DNA from: Flagellimonas eckloniae
GTDB taxonomy: Bacteria > Bacteroidota > Bacteroidia > Flavobacteriales > Flavobacteriaceae
Direction of reading: 5' to 3'
DNA length: 64,000 nt
NCBI RefSeq assembly: GCF_001413955.1
Contig: NZ_LCTZ01000002.1
Location: 1,660,501 to 1,724,500, forward strand
Shown here: positions 1 to 8,718 of the stretch, piece by piece
Layout of the letters: each line of letters opens with the position of its first letter
Numbering within the stretch: position 1 is the first letter of the stretch
Program-made: the position numbers and the translations under genes
The notes under the pieces: generated by a model
Told to the model about the DNA's origin: nothing
Databases searched by the model: none
What the model saw: the letters and a program-made list of their open reading frames with translations, nothing else

Positions 1-2
1 AT

Positions 3-236
3 GAAGATGCCATAAAACTAAAAGGAAATACATTAGGTTTTGCTTCCGATATAGGATATGACATAGGTATAGCTGATAACCTTTCGTTAGGTTTTCAATT
101 ATCAACATTTTTTGGTCAATTAAGCAAGCTAGAGACAGATAATGGCACTTCACAAAGGTCTATTGACATTGCTAGAAATGAAGGAGGTGGGCTAGGAAGA
201 TTTGATTTGTCCATAGGCCTGCGGTTCAATTTGTAG
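3..236 (+). CDS. Outer-membrane beta-barrel protein, C-terminal end (partial)
   Basis: This open frame enters from the left edge and stops with TAG at 234-236, so only the last 77 residues are seen. They alternate polar and hydrophobic residues and contain GFASDIGYDIGIADNLSLGF and LSIGLRFNL at the extreme end. Short amphipathic strands and a terminal aromatic-containing strand are typical of outer-membrane beta-barrel (porin-like) proteins of Bacteroidota. The start and any N-terminal domain lie outside the window, so the exact family cannot be given. A 232-base gap without recognisable features other than the promoter of the next gene follows. Confidence 0.6.
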   Translation, partial: EDAIKLKGNTLGFASDIGYDIGIADNLSLGFQLSTFFGQLSKLETDNGTSQRSIDIARNEGGGLGRFDLSIGLRFNL

Positions 237-414
237 AAGACCTGTATCAACCCTTATTTATAGTTGTTCAATTCTTACATTCTTATTAGAACTAGAATAA
301 ATTCGTTTCATCCACAAACTACAATTAACATCGATAAGCAAAATCTTGTTTTTGGGTAAAATCAACTAAATCCTAACTTCATCGAAGTAAAGCTGTCATA
401 TATCCCTATTTTGG

Positions 415-444
415 TTTGAAAGCATGTAGGTAAATATAACTTTG
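415..444 (+). promoter_or_regulatory. Bacteroidota-type promoter of the orphan response regulator
   Basis: TTTG at 415-418 is followed after 18 bases by TAACTTTG at 437-444, which fits the Bacteroidota sigma-A consensus TTTG / TAnnTTTG. The ATG at 469 lies 24 bases after the box, the short leader seen at several other genes of this window. Confidence 0.6.
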
Positions 445-468
445 ATGTAAATATTTAACCTACTTATT

Positions 469-894
469 ATGAGATACAAGACAATTGTAATAGATGATTC
501 TTCCATACAAAGATTGGCAACCTCTACTTTGGTCAAGAACCACCCAAATCTTGAATTAGTTGGCTCCTACGCAAACCCTTATCAAGCCATAAAGGCAGTT
601 TATGATCAAAAAGTTGACGTTGTTTTCCTTGATGTATTAATGGAAGATGTAACTGCATTTGAGCTATTGGACAGCATAGAAATCAACGCTGCGATTGTAT
701 TGAATTCAACTTGGGAAAATTTTGCTGAAAGAGCATTTGATTATGGAATCAATGATTTTTTGATGAAACCTATGCCCAAAAAGAGATTTGATATTGCAGT
801 GGGAAAAATAATCCAACAAATTAAACGTAAAGAAGTAAAACAACCCAAAACCTTTACATTTTCTGAATTGCTTTCCAATTTTAATCTTAATTAG
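469..894 (+). CDS. Single-domain response regulator (CheY-like receiver)
   Basis: A 141-residue protein that is almost entirely one receiver domain. The acidic pair D9/D10 in VIDDS, the phospho-acceptor D55 in VVFLDVLM, S80 and K100 in FLMKP are in the places expected for phosphorylation by a histidine kinase. There is no output domain; the tail after about residue 115 (basic, then FTFSELLSNFNLN) is short. No histidine kinase is adjacent: the neighbours are a barrel protein and a convergent glycosylase-like gene, so the partner kinase is probably encoded elsewhere. It resembles receivers of LytTR regulators but lacks the DNA-binding part. The stop codon overlaps the end of the convergent gene by 4 bases. 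Confidence 0.85.
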   Translation: MRYKTIVIDDSSIQRLATSTLVKNHPNLELVGSYANPYQAIKAVYDQKVDVVFLDVLMEDVTAFELLDSIEINAAIVLNSTWENFAERAFDYGINDFLMKPMPKKRFDIAVGKIIQQIKRKEVKQPKTFTFSELLSNFNLN

Positions 895-1631
895 AAAAAC
901 TCACGATACTGTAGTACCCTAAAATCGAAAGTGCTGAATTTAGGGTTCTTGTTTTTAAGGTCTTTATAGGTCTGCAAGCTGCCAATTGCCCTGTTAGCGG
1001 CTCCCGAAGGTGCCGTTAAGGAGACTGTTTGCACCGTACGATTATTTATTTGAATCTTATGTATTCTAGGCACCTCACCAGAAACCACTTCCAGTTGTAA
1101 TGCATGTTCCTTCAATTGCCTTCTAAAAAAATACTCAGGACCGTTTTTACTGTTTCCACCCGTGAACAAGATCGTATCTAAATTTGGATACTTCTTTAGG
1201 TACCCAATCAGATTTCTGAGTTTTACATTCTGCATTCCAAGATCGGAAGCATCAATTTTATCCCGTTCCGCACTAGCTACAATATCACAGATTCCTATTC
1301 TTCTTTGAATCAAGAACTTTTTACGTTGTTCGATTGCTTCAGATGTAGTTTCAAACACAAGGTCCAAATCAAAAATCTGGTCCAAAATTCGCCATAATTG
1401 TCCATCCCTACTCCCATAGCAAAAGTTTACATCGCCTTCTTTTAAATCCCCTGTAGTAAATCTAGGTGGTGGCAAGGTTCCCACAATTAGTTTTGTTGCC
1501 TCAGAAAAAAGAAAGGGTTTGTAGGGATGCACATGAAGAAAAGGCAAGTCACTCAAAACAATATTACTCAATATCCTGGGTTCTGTACAGTATTTGGACT
1601 CAGTAAAATTTCCGTTTGCGGAATTGGCCAT
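891..1631 (-). CDS. Uracil-DNA glycosylase family protein
   Basis: A protein of up to 246 residues with KLIVGTLPPPRF near residue 50 and LFTGGNSKNGPEYFFRR near 155, the pattern of a Bacteroidota branch of the uracil-DNA glycosylase superfamily (mug/UDG-like), proposed to act in base-excision repair. Family membership is from recognised motifs; the substrate is not known. The ATG at 1631 lies 64 bases inside the upstream SusD-like gene, while a TTG at 1556 (giving MSDLPFLHVHPY) begins just after that gene's stop; the conserved region starts after both, so the start is undecided. Translation may be coupled to the SusD-like gene. Confidence 0.65.
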   Translation of the reverse strand: MANSANGNFTESKYCTEPRILSNIVLSDLPFLHVHPYKPFLFSEATKLIVGTLPPPRFTTGDLKEGDVNFCYGSRDGQLWRILDQIFDLDLVFETTSEAIEQRKKFLIQRRIGICDIVASAERDKIDASDLGMQNVKLRNLIGYLKKYPNLDTILFTGGNSKNGPEYFFRRQLKEHALQLEVVSGEVPRIHKIQINNRTVQTVSLTAPSGAANRAIGSLQTYKDLKNKNPKFSTFDFRVLQYREFF

Positions 1632-3316
1632 ATATATTCATGCAACTGAAAATCCTTGACGCGATCTGGATGTAATTCATTGAAGTTCGAAATTTCAACT
1701 TCCAAGGCTTGCATTCGTATCAAATCATCCTTTAATTGACCCTCAAAACAAAGTTCTAGTTTTCTTTCCTTTATAATAGCATTAAAAAATTCATTTTGAC
1801 TCAATCCGGGTTGCAAATCATGATTCAAATCGCCAAATGCCCTCCTTCTGACCAAGTTCAGGGCGTCATAAGCTTTATTAGTCGGTCCATTTATGGCATT
1901 CTCTGCTTCAGCAATCAAAAGATAGATATCAGCCAATCTCAAATATGGATAATCAAAAGATTCCTCATTGATAACACTTGGTACAGTAGGATTTTTCACA
2001 AATTTGAACGGTCTCCAATTTGCAAGAAGATTTTCATCGGTTATCACACCATTCTGATATGAAAAAGTAGCTATGTTTTGATAAAACCTAGAATCCGCAG
2101 TACTTATTGGAAAGGCAACCGGTTCCGAAGGGATTTCTGAATTGTTAAAAAATTCACCTACAAAACCAGAAGACAGTAAAAATCGGTCATTTAAAGATAT
2201 CCCTTTGGGGCCCCAGGGTACCCCATAATTTCCTGAATTGTCAAAATCGATGCTAAAAATCACTTCAGAATTTGTAATCTCGTTTTCTAGGTCAAAAACT
2301 TGAGTATAATCCTCTTCCAAAGTAAAACTTGCCACTACCTTTTCTAGTTCCTGCAAGGCCAAAACATACTTATCAGAATCCATTAAAGGAAAACCTGCCA
2401 TTGTTATATATACCTTTCCCAACAGAGCTGTAGCAATCTCATTCGAAGCCCTATTGTTTGGCGAACTAGAAACCAAGTTCTCCTGGGCAAATTTAAGATC
2501 CTCCACTATTTGTTCATATACCGGAGCCCTACCTTGCTCATAAATTAGTGGGGCATCGAAATCTATTTTAGCAGTGGTGACCAACATTGGATTTCCATAG
2601 AGTTTTACCAAATTAAAATATAAAAGTGCCCTTAAAAAACGGAATTCAGCTTCGGCAGTCAAGGGATCAGTGTTGTTGTCTGTCACAAAATCATTTTCAT
2701 ATATACTGTCCAACCCCAAATTTGTTAGTCTAATAATCTTGTAATGTTCAGCCCAAACATCAGTAATTACGGAATTCGCAGGACTAAAATCATAACTATC
2801 CAACTCCCCATATATACCCAATGAATTTTGATTCAAAAATATGGTCTCCATTCCAATATCTCCCCAATAATGTGAATATCCAGTAGCATCAAATAGAAAA
2901 TTTCCCTTTAAACTTTCATAGGTAGCAGACAATAAAACATCAATATCCAAGGGGTCCATTGAAATTGGAGTAGGACCAACTACGACCTCAACCATTGTAG
3001 TTTGGCCATCATTTACCTCAGCAGAAACCATGATACCTTCATCCAAAAAAGAAGGTTCCACTATAATTTGATATGTGCCAATCTCGATATTATCAAAAAT
3101 AGCTTTTCCCAAATCATTGGTAATTATTTCTTCGGTTTCTGGGATGGTTGAAATGAAAATATCCGAAACTAATTCTCCGCCTTCGAAAATTGTGACAACT
3201 TCAAGTGTTCCCACTTCAACCTCCTGTTCCTCCTCAGGCGGGACAGAATCTCCATTAGAGCATGAAACCTGAAGCAAAGCAAAACAAAGACAAAAAAAGA
3301 AAAGTACTTTCTTCAT
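1568..3316 (-). CDS. SusD/RagB-like outer-membrane lipoprotein with an extra N-terminal domain
   Basis: A 582-residue lipoprotein: signal peptide with lipobox LQVSC, so C19 would be lipidated. Residues about 36-114 form a small beta-rich domain resembling carboxypeptidase-regulatory or Cna-B folds (TNDLGKAIFDNIEIGTYQI). Residues about 125-582 are SusD/RagB: a TPR-rich region (AEFRFLRALLYFNLVKLYG), YLRLADIYLLIAEAENA, ERKLELCFEGQLKDDLIRM and the typical tail WPIPQTEI...NPGY. SusD proteins bind glycans or peptides at the cell surface and cap a TonB-dependent SusC transporter. No SusC gene lies beside it; the upstream neighbour is PEP carboxylase, 140 bases away. The substrate cannot be told from sequence. 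Confidence 0.88.
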   Translation of the reverse strand: MKKVLFFFCLCFALLQVSCSNGDSVPPEEEQEVEVGTLEVVTIFEGGELVSDIFISTIPETEEIITNDLGKAIFDNIEIGTYQIIVEPSFLDEGIMVSAEVNDGQTTMVEVVVGPTPISMDPLDIDVLLSATYESLKGNFLFDATGYSHYWGDIGMETIFLNQNSLGIYGELDSYDFSPANSVITDVWAEHYKIIRLTNLGLDSIYENDFVTDNNTDPLTAEAEFRFLRALLYFNLVKLYGNPMLVTTAKIDFDAPLIYEQGRAPVYEQIVEDLKFAQENLVSSSPNNRASNEIATALLGKVYITMAGFPLMDSDKYVLALQELEKVVASFTLEEDYTQVFDLENEITNSEVIFSIDFDNSGNYGVPWGPKGISLNDRFLLSSGFVGEFFNNSEIPSEPVAFPISTADSRFYQNIATFSYQNGVITDENLLANWRPFKFVKNPTVPSVINEESFDYPYLRLADIYLLIAEAENAINGPTNKAYDALNLVRRRAFGDLNHDLQPGLSQNEFFNAIIKERKLELCFEGQLKDDLIRMQALEVEISNFNELHPDRVKDFQLHEYIWPIPQTEILLSPNTVQNPGY

Positions 3317-3456
3317 AAAGATTAAATATAGTCAATAACATATGTGGAAGATGATGTTAATGTTTTAAAACCATTCTCTTCACCAACATCATTCAAACGC
3401 ATTTCTTCAATGCTTATTTTAAATATTACCATGCACCTAAGATTGGGTAAGAATCT

Positions 3457-6003
3457 CTATGCCGAATTTCGACTCGCATTAATATTCCCATACAATGACC
3501 TTGTAACTATCTTTTCATACAATTCTTTGTATTCCGAATTTTGCGTAATATGATACAAAGCATTTTGCTGAATGACCAATAAGGGCAGAACGATTTTTTC
3601 CCGAATCTTTACGGATTCTCGAGATACAGCTTCGTCTTCCATTAAAATTTTGAGTCCAGAAATCTGCAAAAGCATTTTTTTGGACAGTTGGTACTCCTCA
3701 TGAAGTATATTCCAAAACTCCCCAAACTCAGGATCATCTTTCATATAGCTGGTCAAATCAAAATTGGTTTTTGCCAAAGACATCATACTATTTAGCATTA
3801 AAGCCTTGAAGAATGGCACTTCTTTGTATAGTTTTTTAACCTCATTCAACCGACCTTCATCTTTTAGTTTTTGCATGGCAGAACCCATACCAAAATAGCC
3901 CGGCACATTCTGTTTTAACTGGCTCCAAGAACCCACGAAAGAAATAGCACGCAAATCTGAAAGTTCCAATTGTTTTTTGTTTCCACGTTTTCCGGGCCTA
4001 CTACCAATATTGGCCTTTGTATAATATTTTAAAGTACTGCGGTGCTCCAAATAGGGTATGAACTTTTCGTGCTGTTTTAGCGCATCGTATTTATTAAAGC
4101 TTAATTCCGAAAGTTCTTCTATCAGTTTTCGCTGTCCTGTTGAGATTACATGCTCCTTTCCAAACAGGTTGTTGCTAAGCCCGGCGGTAAGCAACTGTTC
4201 AGAATTGTGAATAAACTGTTCCTTGGTTCCATAGGTACTGGTAATGGTCTGACCTTGAATGGTCATCTGAATTTCGTGATTGGCCACATCTTTGGTCTGA
4301 GCGGCATAAAAACGATGGGTCTTTCCTCCTCCTCTTGCCGGAGGTCCTCCCCTACCATCAAAAAATATAGCTTTGATTCCGTTTTTCTTACACACCTTAC
4401 TTAAAGTTTCCTTTGTTTTTAAGATAGACCAATTTGCTTTTAAATAGCCACCATCCTTGGTCCCATCTGAAAAGCCAAGCATTATGGTGTGAATGTCCTT
4501 TCTTCGCTCTAAATGCTTACGATATAAAGCGGTATCAAACAAGGTTTGCATAACTTCTTCAGCGGCTTCCATCCCTTTCATGGTCTCAAACAAGGGGATA
4601 ATATCAAAAGTAATATCATACACATTCCAACCACACCATCTAAATAGCCCAAAAACAAAAAGAACGGAATAGATATCCTCAGAATTACTAATGATGTATC
4701 TGTTGCAGCCCTCCTCACCATTCTTGGCCTGAATTTCTTTTAATTGTTGAATATTGGTAATTGTATCTTTTACAATTTCCTCTTCAAAATCAGCTGGATT
4801 TAGTTGCAAGTCTTTATCCAACAACCATTTTTGTAGCTTTTTATCATCTAGTTCATCAATGGTTTCCTTTATTGCCCCCTGCTGTTTTAAAATGGTTTCA
4901 ACCACCAATTTATGTTTGCTGTGATCCTGTCTAACATCGAGAGTAGCAAAGTGGGTCTTAAAAATGTGAACTTTATTGATAAAGTGATCCAAATCATCCA
5001 AATGCAATCCGTGGTATTCATTTACTAATATGTTACGGATCTCACTTAGCTTATCAATAATTTCTGGATAGCCTACAATAATCTTTGCATTGAACATTGC
5101 TTTGTAGAGTTCTCCACTCAGCGCGTTCAAGTCACCTTGCAGATTCTTGAATGTTAATTTTTTACGCAATGATTTAAGCTCATTGTAATAACATTTCATA
5201 AGGTTGAGACGAAGTTCATCTGCAACCTGTCCGGTAATTTTGGCTGTAACAAAAGGGTTTCCATCCCGGTCTCCTCCGGGCCAAAAACCCAGCTTTAGAA
5301 TATTGTAGTTGCAAAAATCCTCAGCGCTTACATTGCGTTTTACGTACTGAAACAATTCCCCGATTGCATCATAATAAGTATGTCGTAAAATATAAATGAT
5401 ATTCTTTGCCTCATCCAAAGGAGTAGGCTTTTTGGCATTTATCAACGATGTCAATCCTAACTGCTGTAGGGTAACATCAATTTTATTGACCTCGTTCTCA
5501 TCGATCAATGATTGCATGTTGGAAATAATATCCAATACTGCGGGTGTATAAAATTGTGTAGGGTGTGCCGTAAGCACAATTCTTGCACTAAAAGTTGATA
5601 ATTGTTTCGCTATTTTATCCCAATTCTTGTTCTTATCCACAAGCTTGAAATAGTCTTTTATGGAAAGTGAATTGCTGTATTGCTGTAATTTAGAAAAGGC
5701 AGAATCCTCAACACTATCATACAAAACCACCTGACGTTCAACATATTGTATTATCTTAAACATGAAGTCTAATCGTTCACGTTCATCTTTAATATCTACA
5801 AAATTTGAAAAGAAGGTTTCTAGAATTTCTTGTGGAGTTTTACCTTCTTTTAGTCCTTTCTCGCATTGATCCAATAAAAGCGGTATCAACATTCCAACAT
5901 TTTCAATGTTCCTATACGGGAGGTTCATGAACAAACTGTTATAAATGTTGAATTTATTGGTAACCGATTTTTTAAATTCTTCTAAACGTTTGGATTGCTG
6001 CAT
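3457..6003 (-). CDS. ppc: Phosphoenolpyruvate carboxylase
   Basis: An 848-residue bacterial PEP carboxylase, which adds bicarbonate to phosphoenolpyruvate to make oxaloacetate and refills the TCA cycle. Diagnostic motifs are all present: LTAHPTQF with the catalytic H147, GGDRDGNP at 243-250, DVRQDHSKH near 357, LGFSDGTKDGG at 509-519 and the glycine-rich loop FFDGRGGPPARGGG at 547-560. Length is a little under that of the E. coli enzyme. The C-terminus reads NINASRNSA instead of the usual QNTG ending that completes the active site in many PEPCs, a feature worth noting. It is probably its own transcription unit, with a promoter-like box at 6061-6068. Confidence 0.97.
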   Translation of the reverse strand: MQQSKRLEEFKKSVTNKFNIYNSLFMNLPYRNIENVGMLIPLLLDQCEKGLKEGKTPQEILETFFSNFVDIKDERERLDFMFKIIQYVERQVVLYDSVEDSAFSKLQQYSNSLSIKDYFKLVDKNKNWDKIAKQLSTFSARIVLTAHPTQFYTPAVLDIISNMQSLIDENEVNKIDVTLQQLGLTSLINAKKPTPLDEAKNIIYILRHTYYDAIGELFQYVKRNVSAEDFCNYNILKLGFWPGGDRDGNPFVTAKITGQVADELRLNLMKCYYNELKSLRKKLTFKNLQGDLNALSGELYKAMFNAKIIVGYPEIIDKLSEIRNILVNEYHGLHLDDLDHFINKVHIFKTHFATLDVRQDHSKHKLVVETILKQQGAIKETIDELDDKKLQKWLLDKDLQLNPADFEEEIVKDTITNIQQLKEIQAKNGEEGCNRYIISNSEDIYSVLFVFGLFRWCGWNVYDITFDIIPLFETMKGMEAAEEVMQTLFDTALYRKHLERRKDIHTIMLGFSDGTKDGGYLKANWSILKTKETLSKVCKKNGIKAIFFDGRGGPPARGGGKTHRFYAAQTKDVANHEIQMTIQGQTITSTYGTKEQFIHNSEQLLTAGLSNNLFGKEHVISTGQRKLIEELSELSFNKYDALKQHEKFIPYLEHRSTLKYYTKANIGSRPGKRGNKKQLELSDLRAISFVGSWSQLKQNVPGYFGMGSAMQKLKDEGRLNEVKKLYKEVPFFKALMLNSMMSLAKTNFDLTSYMKDDPEFGEFWNILHEEYQLSKKMLLQISGLKILMEDEAVSRESVKIREKIVLPLLVIQQNALYHITQNSEYKELYEKIVTRSLYGNINASRNSA

Positions 6004-6060
6004 GGATAATCGGTATTATTTCGTTAGTATTTAAATGAATTCAAAGATCGTGATAAAACC

Positions 6061-6068
6061 CAAATTTA
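6061..6068 (-). promoter_or_regulatory. Possible -7 promoter box for ppc
   Basis: CAAATTTA on the plus strand reads TAAATTTG on the minus strand and matches TAnnTTTG. It would give a leader of about 50 bases before the ATG at 6003. The upstream element is only a near match (CAAG at 6091-6094, 22 bases away). Confidence 0.4.
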
Positions 6069-6170
6069 GAAGGTAAATTTAGCTACATAACAAGTTTGGA
6101 AAAAGAAACCCACAAACTTAACACCTAGTGAGGTCTTTATTTGAGAATACCCTACCAAATTGGTGATTGC

Positions 6171-6932
6171 CTAGCGTATAAAAACAGGCTGGTCTTCCCT
6201 CAATGTGTGTTCCGCACTGAATACATAGCCATCATAATTGAAACCTTTAATGTCTTCGATGGTTTTTGCATCAGTGTCCAAAATATATCGAACCATTGAT
6301 CCCCTTGCTTTTTTTGCAAAAAAGCTGATAACCTTTAGTTTGTCGTTCTTCCAATCCTTAAAAATTGGAGTTATGGTAGGTACTCTTAATTGCTTCTCAT
6401 CAATGGCTCCAAAATATTCATTGCTAGCCAAATTGATGAATAGTTCACCCTCTTCCAACTCTTCGTTCAAATGAGCGGTCAATTGTTTTTTCCAAAACTC
6501 ATAAAGATTCTTTTTACGGGCCACCTTTAATTGGGTTCCCATTTCCAAACGATACGGTTGAATCAAATCCAATGGTTTCAAAATTCCATAAAGACCGGAT
6601 AAGATGCGAAGCGTATCTTGGAGTAGATCTAACTTGTTTTCAGGAATCGTGTATGCATCCAAACCCTGGTATACATCCCCATTAAATGAAAATACGGCGG
6701 GTCTTGAGTTTTCCGGAGTAAAAGGTGTTGAAAATTGCTGGTTTCTTTGCCAATTAAGCTCTGCCAAATTATCAGATATAGACATTAGCTTGGACAATGC
6801 CTTTGGCTTTTTCTTTACCAAAATACCATTCAACTTTTCAGATTGCTCCAAAAATCGTGGCTGACTATATCTTGATGTTGGTAATTCCGTTTCAAAATCA
6901 AGTGATTTGGCAGGAGAAATAACAATTTTCAT
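6171..6932 (-). CDS. yaaA: YaaA family peroxide-stress protein
   Basis: A 253-residue protein of the YaaA/DUF328 family. The signature start [13 protein letters not shown], the central [22 protein letters not shown] and the end motif [18 protein letters not shown] are all visible, and length matches the family. In E. coli YaaA lowers free iron and protects DNA from hydrogen peroxide, and members bind DNA; the same role is inferred here. A frame extension of three codons begins with TTG at 6941, but the ATG at 6932 starts exactly at the family's conserved N-terminus and is preferred. It stands between ppc and the pseudouridine synthase, all on the minus strand but with gaps of 80-170 bases. 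Confidence 0.92.
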   Translation of the reverse strand: MKIVISPAKSLDFETELPTSRYSQPRFLEQSEKLNGILVKKKPKALSKLMSISDNLAELNWQRNQQFSTPFTPENSRPAVFSFNGDVYQGLDAYTIPENKLDLLQDTLRILSGLYGILKPLDLIQPYRLEMGTQLKVARKKNLYEFWKKQLTAHLNEELEEGELFINLASNEYFGAIDEKQLRVPTITPIFKDWKNDKLKVISFFAKKARGSMVRYILDTDAKTIEDIKGFNYDGYVFSAEHTLREDQPVFIR

Positions 6933-7020
6933 TTTGTTCAATTTTAAGTAAAAATAAAGATGAAAACTGACTTTTACACATTATTGGCAACGGTGTTTTC
7001 AATCTTGAAATTGAAAAAAA

Positions 7021-8049
7021 CTATTGTTCGCTGTGCTTGGCATAGTTTCGCCATTTTTCAATACAGTTTGCCATATCTTCCGGCACTTCGGAATCAAACC
7101 GCATAAACTCTCCTGTTTCCGGATGTTCAAAACCTAAGGTTTTGGCATGTAGTGCCTGTCTAGGTAATATTTTAAAGGCATTTTCCACAAACTGCTTGTA
7201 TTTGGTAAAAGTGGTTCCTTTTAAAATCTTGTCTCCACCATATCGCTCGTCATTAAACAAAGTATGTCCTATATACTTCATATGCACACGGATTTGATGT
7301 GTTCTTCCCGTTTCCAATTTGCAGGACACCAAAGTGATATAACCCAATCGTTCAATAACTTTATAATGAGTAACCGCTTCCTTACCTTGATCTGCTTCTG
7401 GAAAAACCACCATTTGCAATCGATTCTTTGGGTTTCGGGCAATATGTCCTTCAACGGTTCCTTTATCCTCCGCCACATTTCCCCAGACCAAGGCCAAATA
7501 TTCACGCTCACTGCTCTTGTCAAAAAATTGTTTTGCCAAATGCGTCATCGCTTTTTCCGTCTTTGCAATAACAAGGAGTCCAGATGTATCCTTATCTATC
7601 CTGTGCACCAGTCCAGGGCGTTCTGAACTATTGTTGGGCAAATTGTCAAAATGGTGTACCAATGCATTGATCAATGTGCCGGAATAATTTCCATGTCCCG
7701 GGTGCACTACCATTCCAGCTGGTTTGTTAACCACCAAAAGTGTGTCGTCTTCATAAACAATGTCCAATGGAATATTCTCAGGGGTCAATAAAAACTCATA
7801 CGGTGGATGCTCAAACATTACTTTGACCTCATCACCAGCCTTTACTTTGTAATTTTGTTTTACTACAAGCTCGTTGACCCAAATATTTCCTTGTTTGGCA
7901 GCTTGTTGAATTTTATTTCTGGTCGCATTTTCAATAAAATTCATCAAAAACTTATCAACCCTCAAAGGTTCCTGTCCTTTGGAAGCAATAAATTTATGAT
8001 GTTCAAAAAGTTCTTCTTGTGAAAGATCGGAGTTCTCGGAAGCATCCAT
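7021..8049 (-). CDS. RluA/RluD family rRNA pseudouridine synthase
   Basis: A 342-residue enzyme that isomerises uridine to pseudouridine in RNA, probably large-subunit rRNA. An S4 RNA-binding domain covers about residues 28-78 (RVDKFLMNFIENATRNKIQQ), followed by the catalytic domain with GLVHRIDKDTSGLLVIAKT holding the catalytic D152, and LETGRTHQIRVHM near 240. This layout is that of RluD, which modifies helix 69 of 23S rRNA, but RluC/RluD specificity cannot be assigned by eye. It starts 2 bases after the PASTA gene and is surely co-transcribed with it, an arrangement often seen in Flavobacteriia. Confidence 0.93.
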   Translation of the reverse strand: MDASENSDLSQEELFEHHKFIASKGQEPLRVDKFLMNFIENATRNKIQQAAKQGNIWVNELVVKQNYKVKAGDEVKVMFEHPPYEFLLTPENIPLDIVYEDDTLLVVNKPAGMVVHPGHGNYSGTLINALVHHFDNLPNNSSERPGLVHRIDKDTSGLLVIAKTEKAMTHLAKQFFDKSSEREYLALVWGNVAEDKGTVEGHIARNPKNRLQMVVFPEADQGKEAVTHYKVIERLGYITLVSCKLETGRTHQIRVHMKYIGHTLFNDERYGGDKILKGTTFTKYKQFVENAFKILPRQALHAKTLGFEHPETGEFMRFDSEVPEDMANCIEKWRNYAKHSEQ

Positions 8050-8051
8050 AT

Positions 8052-8639
8052 TTAATTGGATTCTGCCTGTATACGTGCGCTTCCCGGAATAGTACCATTA
8101 CCACACACTAATTCTATTTTTGAAGTTTTGGGTAGCTTATCTCCAGGTTTTAAAAACTTCCCCTTGTATTTCATTCTGTAAACCATATTCTTTCCCAACT
8201 CGTCAATATAGGTTACACGCTGTACATCCAACCCCACGGCCCGTAACATAGATGTTGCGTTTCGTTGGGTAACTTGGATAATATTCGGTACCGTCACTTT
8301 TTTGTAACCAGAAGGGTTAACAGTGAAATAAATCTTACGATTTGCCTTTACTTTATTTCCCGCCGCCGGATCTTGCTCCAAGATTGAAAAACGCGGGTAT
8401 TCTGGGTTATAGTTTGAAGAATCCAACACTTGATAACGCAATCCTGCATTTTCTACTGTCTCTCTCATTTCCATCACGGACATCTTTGAAAAATCAGGGA
8501 CTTCAACAAACTCACCATGATTTGTGGTTTTCTTTAACCATTGAAGCGTTAAAAAACACAGCACTACGACCGCCACAAGGGCCAGACCCAATTGAATCAA
8601 AAAAACCTTACTTTTTAGAAAGCTCAAAAAATGTTTCAT
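8052..8639 (-). CDS. Membrane-anchored PASTA domain protein
   Basis: A 195-residue protein: one transmembrane segment at about 13-33, then two PASTA-type domains (about 38-108 and 110-185, each with the VPNxxxxxxxxAxxxLxxxGL pattern, for example VTVPNIIQVTQRNATSMLRAVGL split across the second). PASTA domains bind muropeptides or beta-lactams in PBP2x and Ser/Thr kinases; here there is no kinase or transpeptidase part, so the protein would expose two PASTA domains in the periplasm. It is the first gene of an operon with the pseudouridine synthase and is divergent from ddl, a peptidoglycan-precursor gene, which fits a cell-wall link (inference). Confidence 0.85.
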   Translation of the reverse strand: MKHFLSFLKSKVFLIQLGLALVAVVVLCFLTLQWLKKTTNHGEFVEVPDFSKMSVMEMRETVENAGLRYQVLDSSNYNPEYPRFSILEQDPAAGNKVKANRKIYFTVNPSGYKKVTVPNIIQVTQRNATSMLRAVGLDVQRVTYIDELGKNMVYRMKYKGKFLKPGDKLPKTSKIELVCGNGTIPGSARIQAESN

Positions 8640-8658
8640 GTAATACGCCTTATCTGAA

Positions 8659-8666
8659 CAAATATA
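8659..8666 (-). promoter_or_regulatory. -7 promoter box of the PASTA-pseudouridine synthase operon
   Basis: CAAATATA on the plus strand reads TATATTTG on the minus strand, a full TAnnTTTG match, 19 bases before the ATG at 8639. A -33 element at normal spacing was not found. Confidence 0.5.
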
Positions 8667-8687
8667 GGAAAGACAGTCCTTTTTTCT

Positions 8688-8695
8688 TTACTTTG
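8688..8695 (+). promoter_or_regulatory. Possible -7 promoter box of ddl-coaD
   Basis: TTACTTTG differs from TAnnTTTG in one base and lies 23 bases before the preferred ddl ATG at 8719, the usual distance in this window. It lies in the short divergent region shared with the PASTA operon promoter. Confidence 0.4.
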
Positions 8696-8718
8696 ACAAA
8701 GTGATATTCGATGACCCG

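Noticed and set aside
237..414. Possible small gene or RNA in the gap after the barrel protein gene
   Set aside because: No open frame with a start, hairpin or motif was seen; only the downstream promoter is supported.
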